NCBI GenBank assembly: GCA_022393335.1
Contig: JAJEKB010000411.1
Location: 109,524 to 173,523 of the forward strand
DNA: 64,000 nucleotides
Reading direction: 5' to 3'
Source: Macrotrachela quadricornifera
Lineage: Eukaryota; Rotifera; Eurotatoria; Philodinida; Philodinidae
Below, in pieces: positions 1 through 10,717 of the stretch; the first letter of the stretch is position 1; every line of letters starts with the position of its first letter. Made by a program: the position numbers and the translations under genes. The notes under the pieces were generated by a model, which was given only the letters and a program-made list of their open reading frames with translations, had not been told where the DNA came from and made no database searches.

Positions 1-28
1 GACTAAAATCTAAAGAATTTCTTTTTTA

Positions 29-58
29 TTTCTATTCTAGTTCTTATAAATTCAAGTC
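29..58 (+). other. Splice-acceptor-like site just upstream of the TDP-43 start codon
   Basis: A pyrimidine-rich run ending in CTAG (AG at 39-40) lies 19 bases before the ATG. It could close a 5' UTR intron or accept a trans-spliced leader. The sequence alone cannot separate these. Confidence 0.4.
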
Positions 59-1651
59 ATGTTTATACGAGTAGCTGATGAATCTAAACAATATAATGAA
101 ATTGTCGAAATTCCAGTTGATGGTGGTGCTGATGGATCAGTTTCATTGAGCACACTTAATGCTCAATTTCAAGGTGTGAGTGCATTGAAATATCGCAATT
201 CTGAGACGAGTGTGTGGAGAGGGTGAGTGAACGTGTTTGTTTGTTGTTTTTAGATTTTATGTGTGTTGAATGAAATGTACGGTGATTGTATTCTTCCCCA
301 TTTTTTGCGCTTTTTAGTTTTTTCTTTCGATGTAAATCATAATTATTTATTTAAATTATATTTTATATTTTGTTTTATTATTTCTCAGTGTTCGAGTAGT
401 AGATGGCAAACTTTATCATCCAGATGGTGTATGGGATCCAGATATTATTTATATTACTGTTTATTCAAAACGTAAGTTAAAATTTTCTTAAAAATAAATC
501 AAAAGATTAATTTTTTTAAATTTTATAATAGCTATTTCATCAGATATTAAACGAAAAGGAGTCGGTGAACAACAAGATGAAAGTACAATATCATCTGTAG
601 GACAAACTAAAGCACAAAGACTTGATTACGGACAAGAAATAAATAATATTCTTGATAATGGAGAAAATGATTTAAATCATCGTTGTGTTGATTTAATTGT
701 ACTTGGAATAAGTTATCGAAGTCTTGAAGCTGATGTTAAAAAATGTTTTGAAGCATTTGGCGAATTAGTATTTTGCGAAGTAATAATAATGATAAAAAAA
801 ATAAAAAGAATTTTGTTTTTTTTTATTGTTTCTAATGAAAATTTATTTCTATAGATTAAACGAGATGCTAATGGACAATCGCGTGGTTTTGGTTTTATTC
901 GATTTAAAAATTATGAATCTCAATTAGCTGTTATAAATAAACGTCATTTTATCGATGGACGACATGTTGATGTTAAAATGCCTGATTCGAAAGTAAGAAA
1001 AATTCAAAGAAATATCTAGTAGAAATCAAATTATAATTAAAAATTATATGTTTTGTTTTTCTTAGACAAGTGCACATGAACCAGAATGTGCTCGAAAAAT
1101 CTTTGTTGCTCGTTTACCAGATAATATTACACCAGATGATTTACGACAATATTTTTCGAAATATGGACCTATTAAAGATGTTTATATACCAAAACCAGCA
1201 CGTTCATTTGCATTTGTTACATTTCATGATTCAAATATTGTACGGACATTATTTGGTACACATATTATTAATGGTAAAAAAGAAATTGTTTTATTTTATT
1301 TTTTATTAATTTTCTTTTATCTTAGGTTCTAGTGTAACTGTTGGACCAGCTGAACCAAAAAATAAACCATCTGCTATTGGTGATTATCCTTCATCAACAT
1401 TTAAACGTGCTAAACCTGATCATAGTAGTTTACGTACATTAACACCTTATGGTACTTCATCAACACATCCACATTATCATCAACAATATAGACAATCACC
1501 AAATACTGATATGATGCATACATATTTTCAACAATATAATACTAATATAACTGGTTCACCTAAAGGACCATATTCTAATGCTCAACAATCCTATTGGAGT
1601 GGTACACATGATGAAGCAGCTATTATTTGGCAACAACAACATTATCGATAG
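59..1651 (+). CDS. TARDBP: TDP-43-like RNA-binding protein (TAR DNA-binding protein homolog)
   Basis: Six exons: 59-222, 389-471, 532-779, 855-992, 1066-1273, 1326-1651; 388 aa. Phases agree at every junction. The first 82 residues match the TDP-43 N-terminal oligomerisation domain (LSTLNAQFQG, LKYRNSET, VRVVDGKLYHPDG). A basic stretch (KRK) at about 89-91 could be a nuclear signal. RRM1 is at about 134-208 with RNP2 LIVLGI and RNP1 RGFGFIRF. RRM2 is at about 222-289 with KIFVARLP and RSFAFVTF. In animals this family binds UG-rich RNA in the nucleus and controls splicing and RNA stability. Length is close to the human protein (414 aa), but the tail (290-388) is rich in Gln, Tyr, Ser, His and Pro instead of glycine. 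The first ATG lies 19 bases after an acceptor-like TTCTAG. It converges on the phosphatase gene that ends at 1869. Confidence 0.95.
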
Positions 1652-1868
1652 GAAAAAAGCTTCTAGAGAAAATTTCGACTTTCAAATGTTTTTTTTTATG
1701 TCACGTGATTTTTTAAATGTATATGTGATTGTACAGAAAGAAAACGCAGAAAAAAATATATATCGTGATTGTCTAAATGTATATGATAATAAAAAAAATA
1801 TCTCATCGTTTTATTAATGAGAATTTCTTTATATCAATTTAAAAGAAAAATAGAAAATGAAATAGTAT

Positions 1869-2978
1869 TTAAACCCATTTAATTGTTGTTGATTGTAAAG
1901 GCATTTGTGTTAATGACCAAAATTTATTTTCTCGTTTTCGTTCAGTTATAACCATTTGAAGATAACCAATATTTAATGATAAATTATATAGATCATAAAT
2001 ACTTGGTTGTCGTCCAACTAAATCCCATGTTAAAGTATCTGGTGATGTTGCATGACCAACAATAAGAATATTAATTAATGATGAACGAGAATTATGATGA
2101 TGTTGTTCTATTTGACGTATAACATGTTTTGACCGAAGATAATATTCATCTTCACGTTCTATTGCATTTATATCTGTTACAATAGGTTGATAAGATAAAT
2201 CAACTTTAATTCCATAATTATACCAATCAATTGGTCTAAGAAAAATATTCATACCAAATCTAGCAGCACCTAATTCTAATAAACCAGGTTCAATACGTAT
2301 TGATAATTTATTTTCTAATCTAAGACCTTTTAATATTTGATAAGTTGTTAATATACACCGCATAGCTGGTGATGAATAAACATATGTTGGTTCAAAACGA
2401 TTAATACCTAATATATGTCCAACATTTTGTGCAGCATTTAAACCATCACGTGTTAATGGTGTATCAAGTGCCCAAAAATATTTATTTGAACGATGTGGTA
2501 AATCTGGTGGAAAATTTATATGATATGGACGATATTGACCATGACGATCAAATGCTAACATAAACCAATTTGAACCAAAATATCGATCAACTCGTTCACC
2601 ATGTCGAATAATAAAAACACGCATATCACAACCATCGGTTGATTCTACATGTTGTTGTTCTTGTTCTTGTTCTTGTTGGTGGTGATGATGTTGATGATAA
2701 TGACGATGATGACGATATTTTTCTTCTTCATATTCATTTGGTGAATGAGATTGTTCTGTTGGATGAAAATAACGAGTGAAAGCTTTTTTTCTAGATAAAC
2801 TCTTTGATTTACTATGTGATCGTATAGATGATGTATTAAAAGAATCAATAGACTTGATAGGTATTACATCAAAAAGCGTAGATTTTTCTATATGAGAATG
2901 ATGCTTAAATTTTGTAGAATCTGATTCAGATTTGCCATCTGAACGTAATGATTGGATATCATAGTTTATATTGGTCAT
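1869..2978 (-). CDS. Histidine-phosphatase (phosphoglycerate-mutase-like) protein, UBASH3/Sts type, paralog 1
   Basis: Single exon, 369 aa. The first ~115 residues are low complexity: Ser/Lys-rich, then a His-rich and Gln/Glu-rich run (about 91-110). The catalytic domain starts with RHGERVD, giving the phospho-acceptor His126 with Arg125 and Arg129. It continues with YSSPAMR (Arg207), an EPGLLELG block (Glu near 230-235) and VGHATSP (His309). The spacing, and the FG..W and NFP..LP.R segments, resemble the C-terminal phosphatase domain of UBASH3A/B and insect ecdysteroid-phosphate phosphatase. UBA and SH3 domains of that family are absent. The substrate is unknown; the domain is expected to be a cytosolic phosphatase. 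The gene is intronless in an intron-rich neighbourhood and sits in tandem with a paralog at 3263-4171. The start is the only Met leading the open frame. Confidence 0.85.
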   Translation of the reverse strand: MTNINYDIQSLRSDGKSESDSTKFKHHSHIEKSTLFDVIPIKSIDSFNTSSIRSHSKSKSLSRKKAFTRYFHPTEQSHSPNEYEEEKYRHHRHYHQHHHHQQEQEQEQQHVESTDGCDMRVFIIRHGERVDRYFGSNWFMLAFDRHGQYRPYHINFPPDLPHRSNKYFWALDTPLTRDGLNAAQNVGHILGINRFEPTYVYSSPAMRCILTTYQILKGLRLENKLSIRIEPGLLELGAARFGMNIFLRPIDWYNYGIKVDLSYQPIVTDINAIEREDEYYLRSKHVIRQIEQHHHNSRSSLINILIVGHATSPDTLTWDLVGRQPSIYDLYNLSLNIGYLQMVITERKRENKFWSLTQMPLQSTTIKWV

Positions 2979-3262
2979 TGACGATTGTATTACTGAGACA
3001 CCGTTGTTACTGATACATCACACACCTTTATAATGCTTACTCCTTCAATGCACTCGCATTTTCTCTCTCTATGTCCTCCTAGCTTTTTTTTCTATATACA
3101 TAACAAAACACCTGTATATACGTCAAGCATGGTTTCTTTTTTTTCTAATTTCGATGATGCAGACAAGCTTGTATAAAAGCGAAGGTTGTCTATATTACTC
3201 TTTCATGGTCAGATACAATAGATATACTCCAGCATATATTTCATTTTTTTTTATATAAATGT

Positions 3263-4171
3263 TTACAATTTTGAAACAAATTTTGCCATAGGTATAATCT
3301 GCCATGTACGATTTGTTGCATTACGTTCAAGAATAACTGTATGTAAGAATGGTATGTTACCACATTGTTGTCCGAGTTGTACAGAATCAAATGTTTGGTC
3401 TAAAGCAATAGTTGGAAAGATTAGTGGTGTTGCTGCATGACCAACAATAAGTATAGTTGAAGGTCGCCCACGACTTCCTGTCGATGCAGAATCACTATGA
3501 CGTTGTTCGATGGATTCAAAAAATGTTTGACTTCGCATGAAAAATTCATTTTCAGTTTCTGATGTACTTAAATAATCATTAAGACGTTGATAATTTCGAT
3601 CTATATTGAAGCCTGTTCGTATCCAATCCGTTGTTGACATAAATGGTGACGCATCACCAAGTGATTTCAATTGTTTATTCCAAGCCATTGGTTCAAATAG
3701 ATATGGTTCAAGTGCAATAGGAGCATGACTTCGATTCATACCTCTTAAAATAGCATCTGCTGTAATAACACTACGACAAGCAGGTGATGAATAACAATAA
3801 TCAATATTAATACCAAATTTAGATAACTGTTGTCCATGTGATATAGATGCTTGTTCACCTGCTCGTGTTAATGGTGGATCAAATTCATAAAGTGAAGTAT
3901 ACAAACGTAACGGTAATCGTCTTGGTAACATTGGATGCCGATAACTTTCTGGTGATACTAATGGGCCACTGCCAAAAATTTGTTCATACCATGTGTTACC
4001 TAAGGATGTTCCATCAATACGTTCTGCATGTCGAGCAAGAATTAAACGAAGATCGTGATTTTGTCCATTACGATAAGTATAATAGTTTGTATCATATCTT
4101 TTAAAAAAATTTCTTTTCTTATGATAATTTCTTTTATTATTAAAATGTATATAGGGTTTGACTACAAACAT
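3263..4171 (-). CDS. Histidine-phosphatase (phosphoglycerate-mutase-like) protein, UBASH3/Sts type, paralog 2
   Basis: Single exon, 302 aa. A short basic, Tyr/Asn-rich leader (1-40) is followed by the phosphatase domain. The motif is ARHAERIDG (His48, with Arg47 and Arg51), so Ala replaces the usual Gly of RHG. YSSPACR gives Arg133, EPYLFEP supplies the acidic residue near Glu154, and IVGHAATP gives His244. All expected catalytic positions of the histidine phosphatase fold are therefore present by eye. It is a diverged tandem paralog of the gene at 1869-2978, on the same strand and also without introns. No signal peptide or membrane segment is seen. It is divergent to the + strand gene at 4844. 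Function beyond probable phosphatase is not clear. Confidence 0.82.
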   Translation of the reverse strand: MFVVKPYIHFNNKRNYHKKRNFFKRYDTNYYTYRNGQNHDLRLILARHAERIDGTSLGNTWYEQIFGSGPLVSPESYRHPMLPRRLPLRLYTSLYEFDPPLTRAGEQASISHGQQLSKFGINIDYCYSSPACRSVITADAILRGMNRSHAPIALEPYLFEPMAWNKQLKSLGDASPFMSTTDWIRTGFNIDRNYQRLNDYLSTSETENEFFMRSQTFFESIEQRHSDSASTGSRGRPSTILIVGHAATPLIFPTIALDQTFDSVQLGQQCGNIPFLHTVILERNATNRTWQIIPMAKFVSKL

Positions 4172-4843
4172 TAATATATATGTATATATGTAACTGCGCG
4201 CGGTCTTGTTTCAACAGAAGATACCAAAAGAGAAAGAATGAAAGAGCAAGGAATAGTATTTAAGGTGAGCAATCATGCGTGCTACAAAAAAGAGGCATTA
4301 TATATGTAGATACATATGATGAACATATGAATAACTGACAATCAAGTAAAAATAATACAAGAAGTCAAGGTTTAAGAATCTTTCCCGATCAAGATTGATC
4401 TAAATGAACATTTATAGAAAATAGATGATATGACGTTCTTTTTCTTTTTATTATCTGTATCTATGAATGTGAAAGAAAAATAGGTCTTCAATGACATACA
4501 TACATTAATTAACTGGCTTATATTTTGGTGCAAGGGCAGTAATGTTGTTGTTATCATCACATTAAGGGATGTAAAATAGAACGACCTTACGTGCTAGTTA
4601 GATATTAAAATATCAAGTATATAGATTATTTTCATTTAAACAAGTAATATATCGAATAAAGTGACAGTTATAATTCGTGAAAATGAATATATATACAACA
4701 GAATCAATCATGAAATAAATTCAAAAAAAACAAATGAAGAGCGCGTGATTACTTTTAAAAAGCTTATTTCTTCCTTGATTGATTTTTTTCTTCCATTAGA
4801 ATAAATTACAAAATGATTATTTAAATGTTTATGTATATATATT
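4172..4843. other. Intergenic region between divergent genes
   Basis: 672 bases of AT-rich DNA between the 5' ends of the phosphatase paralog 2 (-) and the gene at 4844 (+). It presumably carries both promoters. No distinct motif was recognised apart from a GC-rich GCGCGCGG patch near 4196-4203 and short AT-rich runs. Confidence 0.4.
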
Positions 4844-6457
4844 ATGGATATATGTGAAAAATATCCCATTAATCAATGTGAATTAATAAATTATTGTTCA
4901 GATATTGATGATTATCGTCCAATACAATCTACATTATTAACACGTTTTACAACAAGAGATTGTTCAGAATTATGGCGAACAACAAATCAAGATTATGGAG
5001 CATTTTATTATCGACAATTACCTCACAATTGTATACCTGATAATCTTAAAGCTAAAATTCATCGACGACAAAATCGTTTTCAAGATTGGCTTTCATATCA
5101 AATAAAATGTCAAAATTTTGCAACAAATTCTACAAATAATAATAATAATAATAATCAAACAATATTTCCATCAAATAGAAATGAAACTGTACGTATTACA
5201 CATCGAAAAAGATTTGTATCCAAATGTAACAATAATAATAATAATACTGATGATTTAAATCAAAATACTTTTTCATTATGTGGTGAAGATGGATTAGTGA
5301 GAAATTATTAATGTAAAAATTTTTAAAATAAAAATAAAATTTTGTTAGTTTAGATTTCAGAATATATTGTTAAAAAAATACTTAAAAGATTACAATGTTT
5401 TATCAATTCTAATGAATATCATGATGTTGCTGAATGTGCACAAATACTTGTTTGTGAAATTCTAAATCAAGAAGTAAATAATGAATGATCATTTTTTGCA
5501 TTCATTCTTTCTTACACTCCTAAATATACGATAAAAGAGAGCGAAGTAAATTCAATCTTTTTGGCTTAGAAAACGTTAATTTAAAAGTATGTATTTTGTT
5601 TTAAGAATAGATAAATCTTCATTTGATCATATGATTATACACGATAAGATACATAATTTAATTGATATCCTCTTGTCTATGAAATAAGAACAGGACTTAC
5701 TCGTTTTTTTTTATTACCTTGGACTGTTTTGTTGATAGATAAAATGTTAGTATAGCAATTTTTGATAAACAAATGTTTATTACACAAAATAAATGTATTT
5801 ATATACTCAGTTAGTACACAGAAGATATTACGAACTTTTAACTAATACAATTAATATGTTTAGTATGTGTATGATGATATGATTAAATTAAATTCTATTT
5901 ATTCAGAAAATGGAATCATATCTATAAACTAACTGCTAATATAAAAAAAATATAGAATTTCTTTCGCTCAATTCAATGACATATTTAATTTTGAATAAAT
6001 TTTTTTTCCTAAAATAAGAAAGAATAAAGACAAAAAATTGTTTATTATTCACTATTTTTTTTTATTCATCTTTATAGCCATCGTTATGTACAAATGAAAT
6101 TATTGATCGAGTTATTACTATTATGATTACTCCTCCTTCAGATAATATCCAACAATCAATTTCTAATCCTTGCCATTCAAATATTTCAGTTGAACCAATA
6201 TCTTACCCTTCTGCACCACCATTATGTAACAATTGTCCGACAATACAAGAATCAAATAAAATATCTAATGATCTTCCTTTATGTCCAACAATAAATAAAT
6301 CAGAACCATTAACAAATTGTAATCAAACTATGCCAATAGAAAATATTTTTGAAAAACTTACAAATCTTGAAGTATATTTTAATATTTATCATTAAATCTA
6401 ATTATTAAATGTTTTTAGAATGCTATATCAAAAGTTTCAAATCAAATTATTCAATAA
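4844..6457 (+). CDS. Uncharacterised 301-aa protein; possible cilium/axoneme-type motif
   Basis: Exons 4844-5296, 5354-5473, 6078-6371, 6419-6457; 301 aa, in phase throughout. The N-terminal ~85 residues look conserved in composition, with the segment ELWRTTNQDYGAFYYRQLP. The RTTNQDYG core recalls the RTSNQAYG-type motif of PIERCE1-like microtubule inner proteins; that is only a visual resemblance. The middle holds two Asn-homopolymer runs (about 101-107 and 130-134). Exon 2 (residues 152-191) looks helical and may pack as a small bundle. The C-terminal third is Pro/Cys/Asn-rich. There is no signal peptide or membrane segment. The last coding exon is only 39 bases. Its 3' end faces the guanylate cyclase gene 80 bases away. 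I do not recognise a family with confidence. Confidence 0.65.
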
Positions 6458-6537
6458 TAATATTTTTTAAAAGCGAATTTATTTTTGTTTTATTTATAGC
6501 AAATACAACATAAAAAGATAAATAGAATTATTCTTAG

Positions 6538-9500
6538 TTACATCGAATTATCCATTCCAATTTTTTGCCCACTAAATGGACATTGACCACCAACAATAGA
6601 TGCTCGTCTATTAATAACATTTAATGATTGTCGTGTTGGTGTTAAACGATCTCCAGAACGATTATCATCAATTTTAGACTTATTAGTTGTATCATACATA
6701 GATGCTTGATGTTGACCAACTACTGAATGATTATCTTCAAAATTTCTTAATGGATCTTGTTCAATAGCAGATGTATATGTTGATTTAGGACCGATTAACC
6801 AATATGTTTCAACTATTCCTTTACCCTAATATAATTATTTCAATAAAAAAAAAATTATTTTTTTTTATACATATAAAATTAATCTTTTACTTTAAGTTCT
6901 GTTTTGCCTTTTGGTTGAATTTCAAAATAAGGTGTATCTTTAAGGAGTGCATAAGCTGTATCACTCACATGAATTCGTCCTACCTAAAATGAAAATTTTA
7001 TTTAGAAAAACAAAATAAAAATCTTAATTACTTCTCCAGTTGTTGTTATTCGACTTGCCTAAGTAAAATTTAATTAATAAGAATATTTGAAATAAAAATC
7101 AATTTTTTACCGTATTAACTGTATCACCAAATAGACAATATTGAAAATTTTTTGCACCAACAATTCCACCAACAGCTGGACCAGAATGGAAACCTTTTGT
7201 TTAAGAAAAGTTGTGAAATAATTAAAAACAAAAAAAAAGAAATTTTTTTATTTATTTACCAACTTTAACTCGAAATGGTTGTTTTGTAATTGGACTTATC
7301 ACTCTTTTAGAACTTTTAATTAATTCCAATGCAAGACCAGCTATAATTTCTGCTTGATTAAGACCCATTGGATTTTTCAGATCACTACCAAGTTCATCAG
7401 AAAATGCAACACTTTGTACTGTTGATCCACTCTATCAATTAAATAAATAAGAATATTTATTACATTTTATATATTTTAAATAGATTTGAGTTTTATGTAA
7501 AATAAAATATGTAAGTATTTATGTCCACCAAGTCTTCCCCTTTCTTATATTCAATATTTTGAAAATTTCAATGATTTTTGTTCTAAGATAAATGGAGAGA
7601 ACAGTATCATTACAAGACAATTAGAATATCATATATAGATTAAAATCCTATTGGATAGTTCCTAAATTGATTGAATCTGTATTTATGATCTTCTATTCCA
7701 CGGAAAAGTTTAATTTTTATTTGCATTCACATGTATTCATTGTTTGATATTTTTTCGTCAGTGGGAGCATCCGAATTCGCACTAGTATTAAAATTAATCG
7801 TAATCATTTTGGTATTAACATAAATTAATACCAAAATGTTACCGTTAATAGAACAAAACATTTTCCTAACCCGAAGTGCTATTTTAAAACAAACATAAAT
7901 GTTTTTTGAAATTAAAAGAATATTTTTGTCTAAAATTTAGCTTCATTATAAAGATAAAATGTATATTATTAAACGATATCTCATATTAAGAATAAAATTA
8001 TAGAAAAACAAACTATACAGTCGTTGATTGACGTCGTTGTGTAGGGACTGAACGATCTTGTATACCAGCTACAACCATATAAGATGAATCAGCTTTTGTT
8101 TCAACTTTAAATACATCAAAACGTTCTGAACATTGATCAAATGCATTAACTGTTGCATTTATTGATTCAACAATTTGTTGTGGTTCTAATTTTTGTATAA
8201 CATCTTTAAAATCAATTGAATATGCAAAAAGAACAGTTATTAATTTATGAGACTAATATATAAAAAGAAAAAGAAAAAACTTAAATATTCTTTAAATAAT
8301 TTATTATTATTATTATTATTATTTTACTTCGCATATTGAATTAGCTAAAACACCTTCTTGTAACATTTGTGCAATATGTCTTGGCATCATATTATATAAA
8401 AGACGTTTTCCTTTTCGACGCCATTCTTGTAATTCATGTTTTGAAGTTTGTAATCTTGTTATCCATGCTTGTTGTTTATCTATAGCTGCTTGTAATGTTC
8501 TTGCATGTTGCATACCAGCAATAAGAATTTCACTACTACCATCATAAAAATTTAAATCATGTAAAAATAAACCAACAGAAAGCATTTCTTCTGTTGTTGT
8601 TAATCTAAATTAAAAATAGAAGTAAAATAATTTAATATTTAAAATTCTATTTAATTAAAATTAAATTTTACACTGGATGACAAAGAAAAACAATCATATT
8701 CCAAGCAGTAATTAATTTCATTTGTCCTTTAAGTCGAAGTTGAGAAGCAGTTGATGTTGCAAATTTTTTTGCAACTACAGATGCATTTGGACGAAGTGCT
8801 ATTCGACTTTCAATTACAAATACAATATGTCGACCATAAGAAAGTAGCTAAAAAATTATTCTTCTGATTAGTTTTTTTTTATATGTAAAATAAATATTAA
8901 AAACAAACTCTATTCCATTCAAGTAATATATCTGGTCGAATAAGACGAAAAGCATCTTCAAGATGTCGACCAACTAATACTATATCAGGAGGAAAAACAT
9001 TTTTTATTGATTGACCTGTATGAAATATGCGCATATGTGGATCAATTAAAATTGCAAATGGAAATACCTATAAATAAATAATTTAAATTTTATAATAATT
9101 AATTCGAAAAATTCATAGAAGATAATAAAATAAATGTTAGATACATTCATTGAGTTTTTATTTACATAAATGATTGTCAAATTAACTTATTATACACTTG
9201 TAACATTTAAGATTAGATCAAATAGTAAATATACACGAAAATAACTTTTTAAGGACAGTGTGTACTTGTTATTCTTGAGGTTTTTAAAATAAATATTAAA
9301 GCTGATATTTAATATTTACAAAATAATCTTTTGATATTTACAACATTTAAATGTAAAGTCTATAGTTTTATTTTGATCTTTTTTTTCTCCTATACATATA
9401 CATTTCGTGAGACGTATAACAATATTTGGTTTTTATTTTTAAAAAAAAACTTACTTTAAAAAATGTTGAACTAGTTACATCGGGTAATTTTGGACCTTGC

Positions 9501-10200
9501 ATAAGACGTTTTTCAATGGTTTTTGCCATATAATTATTAAAATCAACACGAAAAACAATATGTGTATCTAAAATAATAAATATATATATATATAGAATTA
9601 TTTTAATAAAACAATAAATCTTACATTCATTTGATGATATATCATCTTGAATACGAACATGTATTTCTTCTTTAAAAAATCTTGTTGCACATTCTTTTAA
9701 TTGTCCCATAATATATCGTTGAAAACCTCGACGTTTTGATTTATAATGTAATACTGCACCATTTTCATCTTCATCTGTAACATGAAATAATGGTGATTTC
9801 ATTTTTGGAAAACTAAATCTGTTTGAATCATGAAGTTGATCAATTGATAAAAGAAAATCACGAAAATGACGTCCAGCTACGCGTAAAATTTTATCATAAC
9901 CATAGTTTGTAAAAAATCTTACGAAACATTCACCAAAAAATTGCATATATAAATCTGGTCCACCTTCATGTAAAATTTCTGCAAGACCTTAAAATAATTT
10001 AACATTAGAAAATAAAACAAATAGAAAGATTCAATCTTACATTCAGCAACTCTTTCAATTATTGATTCATCATATCGACCAAGAGTTGTAAATGATTCAT
10101 GTTCAAAATTTAAATCTTGTACAATTCTTTTCCATGTTGCTATACCATATGCTTCACAAACACCATCTCGACAACTTTCAAGTAATATTCCATAAATCAT
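6538..10200 (-). CDS. Soluble guanylate cyclase subunit, beta-like/atypical (HNOB-HNOBA-coiled coil-cyclase)
   Basis: Twelve exons (high to low): 10041-10200, 9625-9987, 9455-9567, 8909-9067, 8672-8847, 8328-8604, 8019-8252, 7260-7431, 7111-7193, 7032-7058, 6891-6983, 6538-6825; 714 aa, in phase. Residues 1-175 are a heme-NO/O2-binding (HNOB) domain with the heme-ligand position His106 (SIDQLHDS) and the YxSxR heme-propionate motif (Y135, S137, R139). Next come an HNOBA/PAS-like region (about 210-360) and a coiled-coil linker ending [11 protein letters not shown]. The cyclase domain is about 417-620. Purine-contact candidates Glu467 (KVET) and Cys571 (YCLFGD) and the Asn578/Arg582 pair (TVN..SR) are present. 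The first metal Asp position is Tyr427 (LFAYSIDF); the second looks kept as Asp471. The family makes cGMP from GTP in response to gas ligands. It may work with a partner subunit. Confidence 0.92.
7805..7838. repeat. Perfect 14-bp inverted repeat in a guanylate cyclase intron
   Basis: CATTTTGGTATTAA (7805-7818) is followed by a 6-base loop and its exact reverse complement (7825-7838). Weaker pairing continues outward. It sits in the largest intron of the cyclase gene (7432-8018, 587 bases). Confidence 0.7.
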
Positions 10201-10717
10201 TATTAATAGTCAACTTTTTCGTTGTTATAGAATTTCTTCTTGTGTATATATATATATATATAGAAGGATATATATATGAAATGATTAAGGATATATGCTT
10301 GGAAAAATTTTATTAGATTTCCTTTCATCAATACTTCATTTTTACACTTCAAAAACTAACAATTTTCCACTCGTGTTATTTTATAGAGTTTTTTTTTTGT
10401 TAAGAAAATTTATGTAAACTTATTTAAAAAATTATCAATTAAAAATGTCATAAAATAGATTAAGTTTTTCAGGCAGCTTTTCATTTTTCATTATCATTGT
10501 TCTATCATGTAGAATGATACAATCTATGTGTATGTGTATGATGAAAGGAACTTTTTATTTATATTATAGAAAGAATAGAATACAAAAAAAAGAAAAAGAT
10601 GTCTATATAAATAAATGAAAAGCGAAGAAAAGAAAAAGAAGTTCTTTCGTATTATTATTTTTCTGTCTTTTTTTTTATTTTGATCGATTGTTCATATTTA
10701 ATTATTTCATTTTTCTT
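10201..10717. other. Intergenic region between two minus-strand genes
   Basis: 517 bases, very AT-rich, containing the 5' flank of the cyclase gene and the 3' flank of the hevein/RlpA gene. A (TA)n run lies near 10246-10262. No other signal was recognised. Confidence 0.4.

Noticed and set aside
2645..2848. Second open frame inside phosphatase paralog 1
   Set aside because: Same strand, different frame, over low-complexity codons; the phosphatase frame explains the region.
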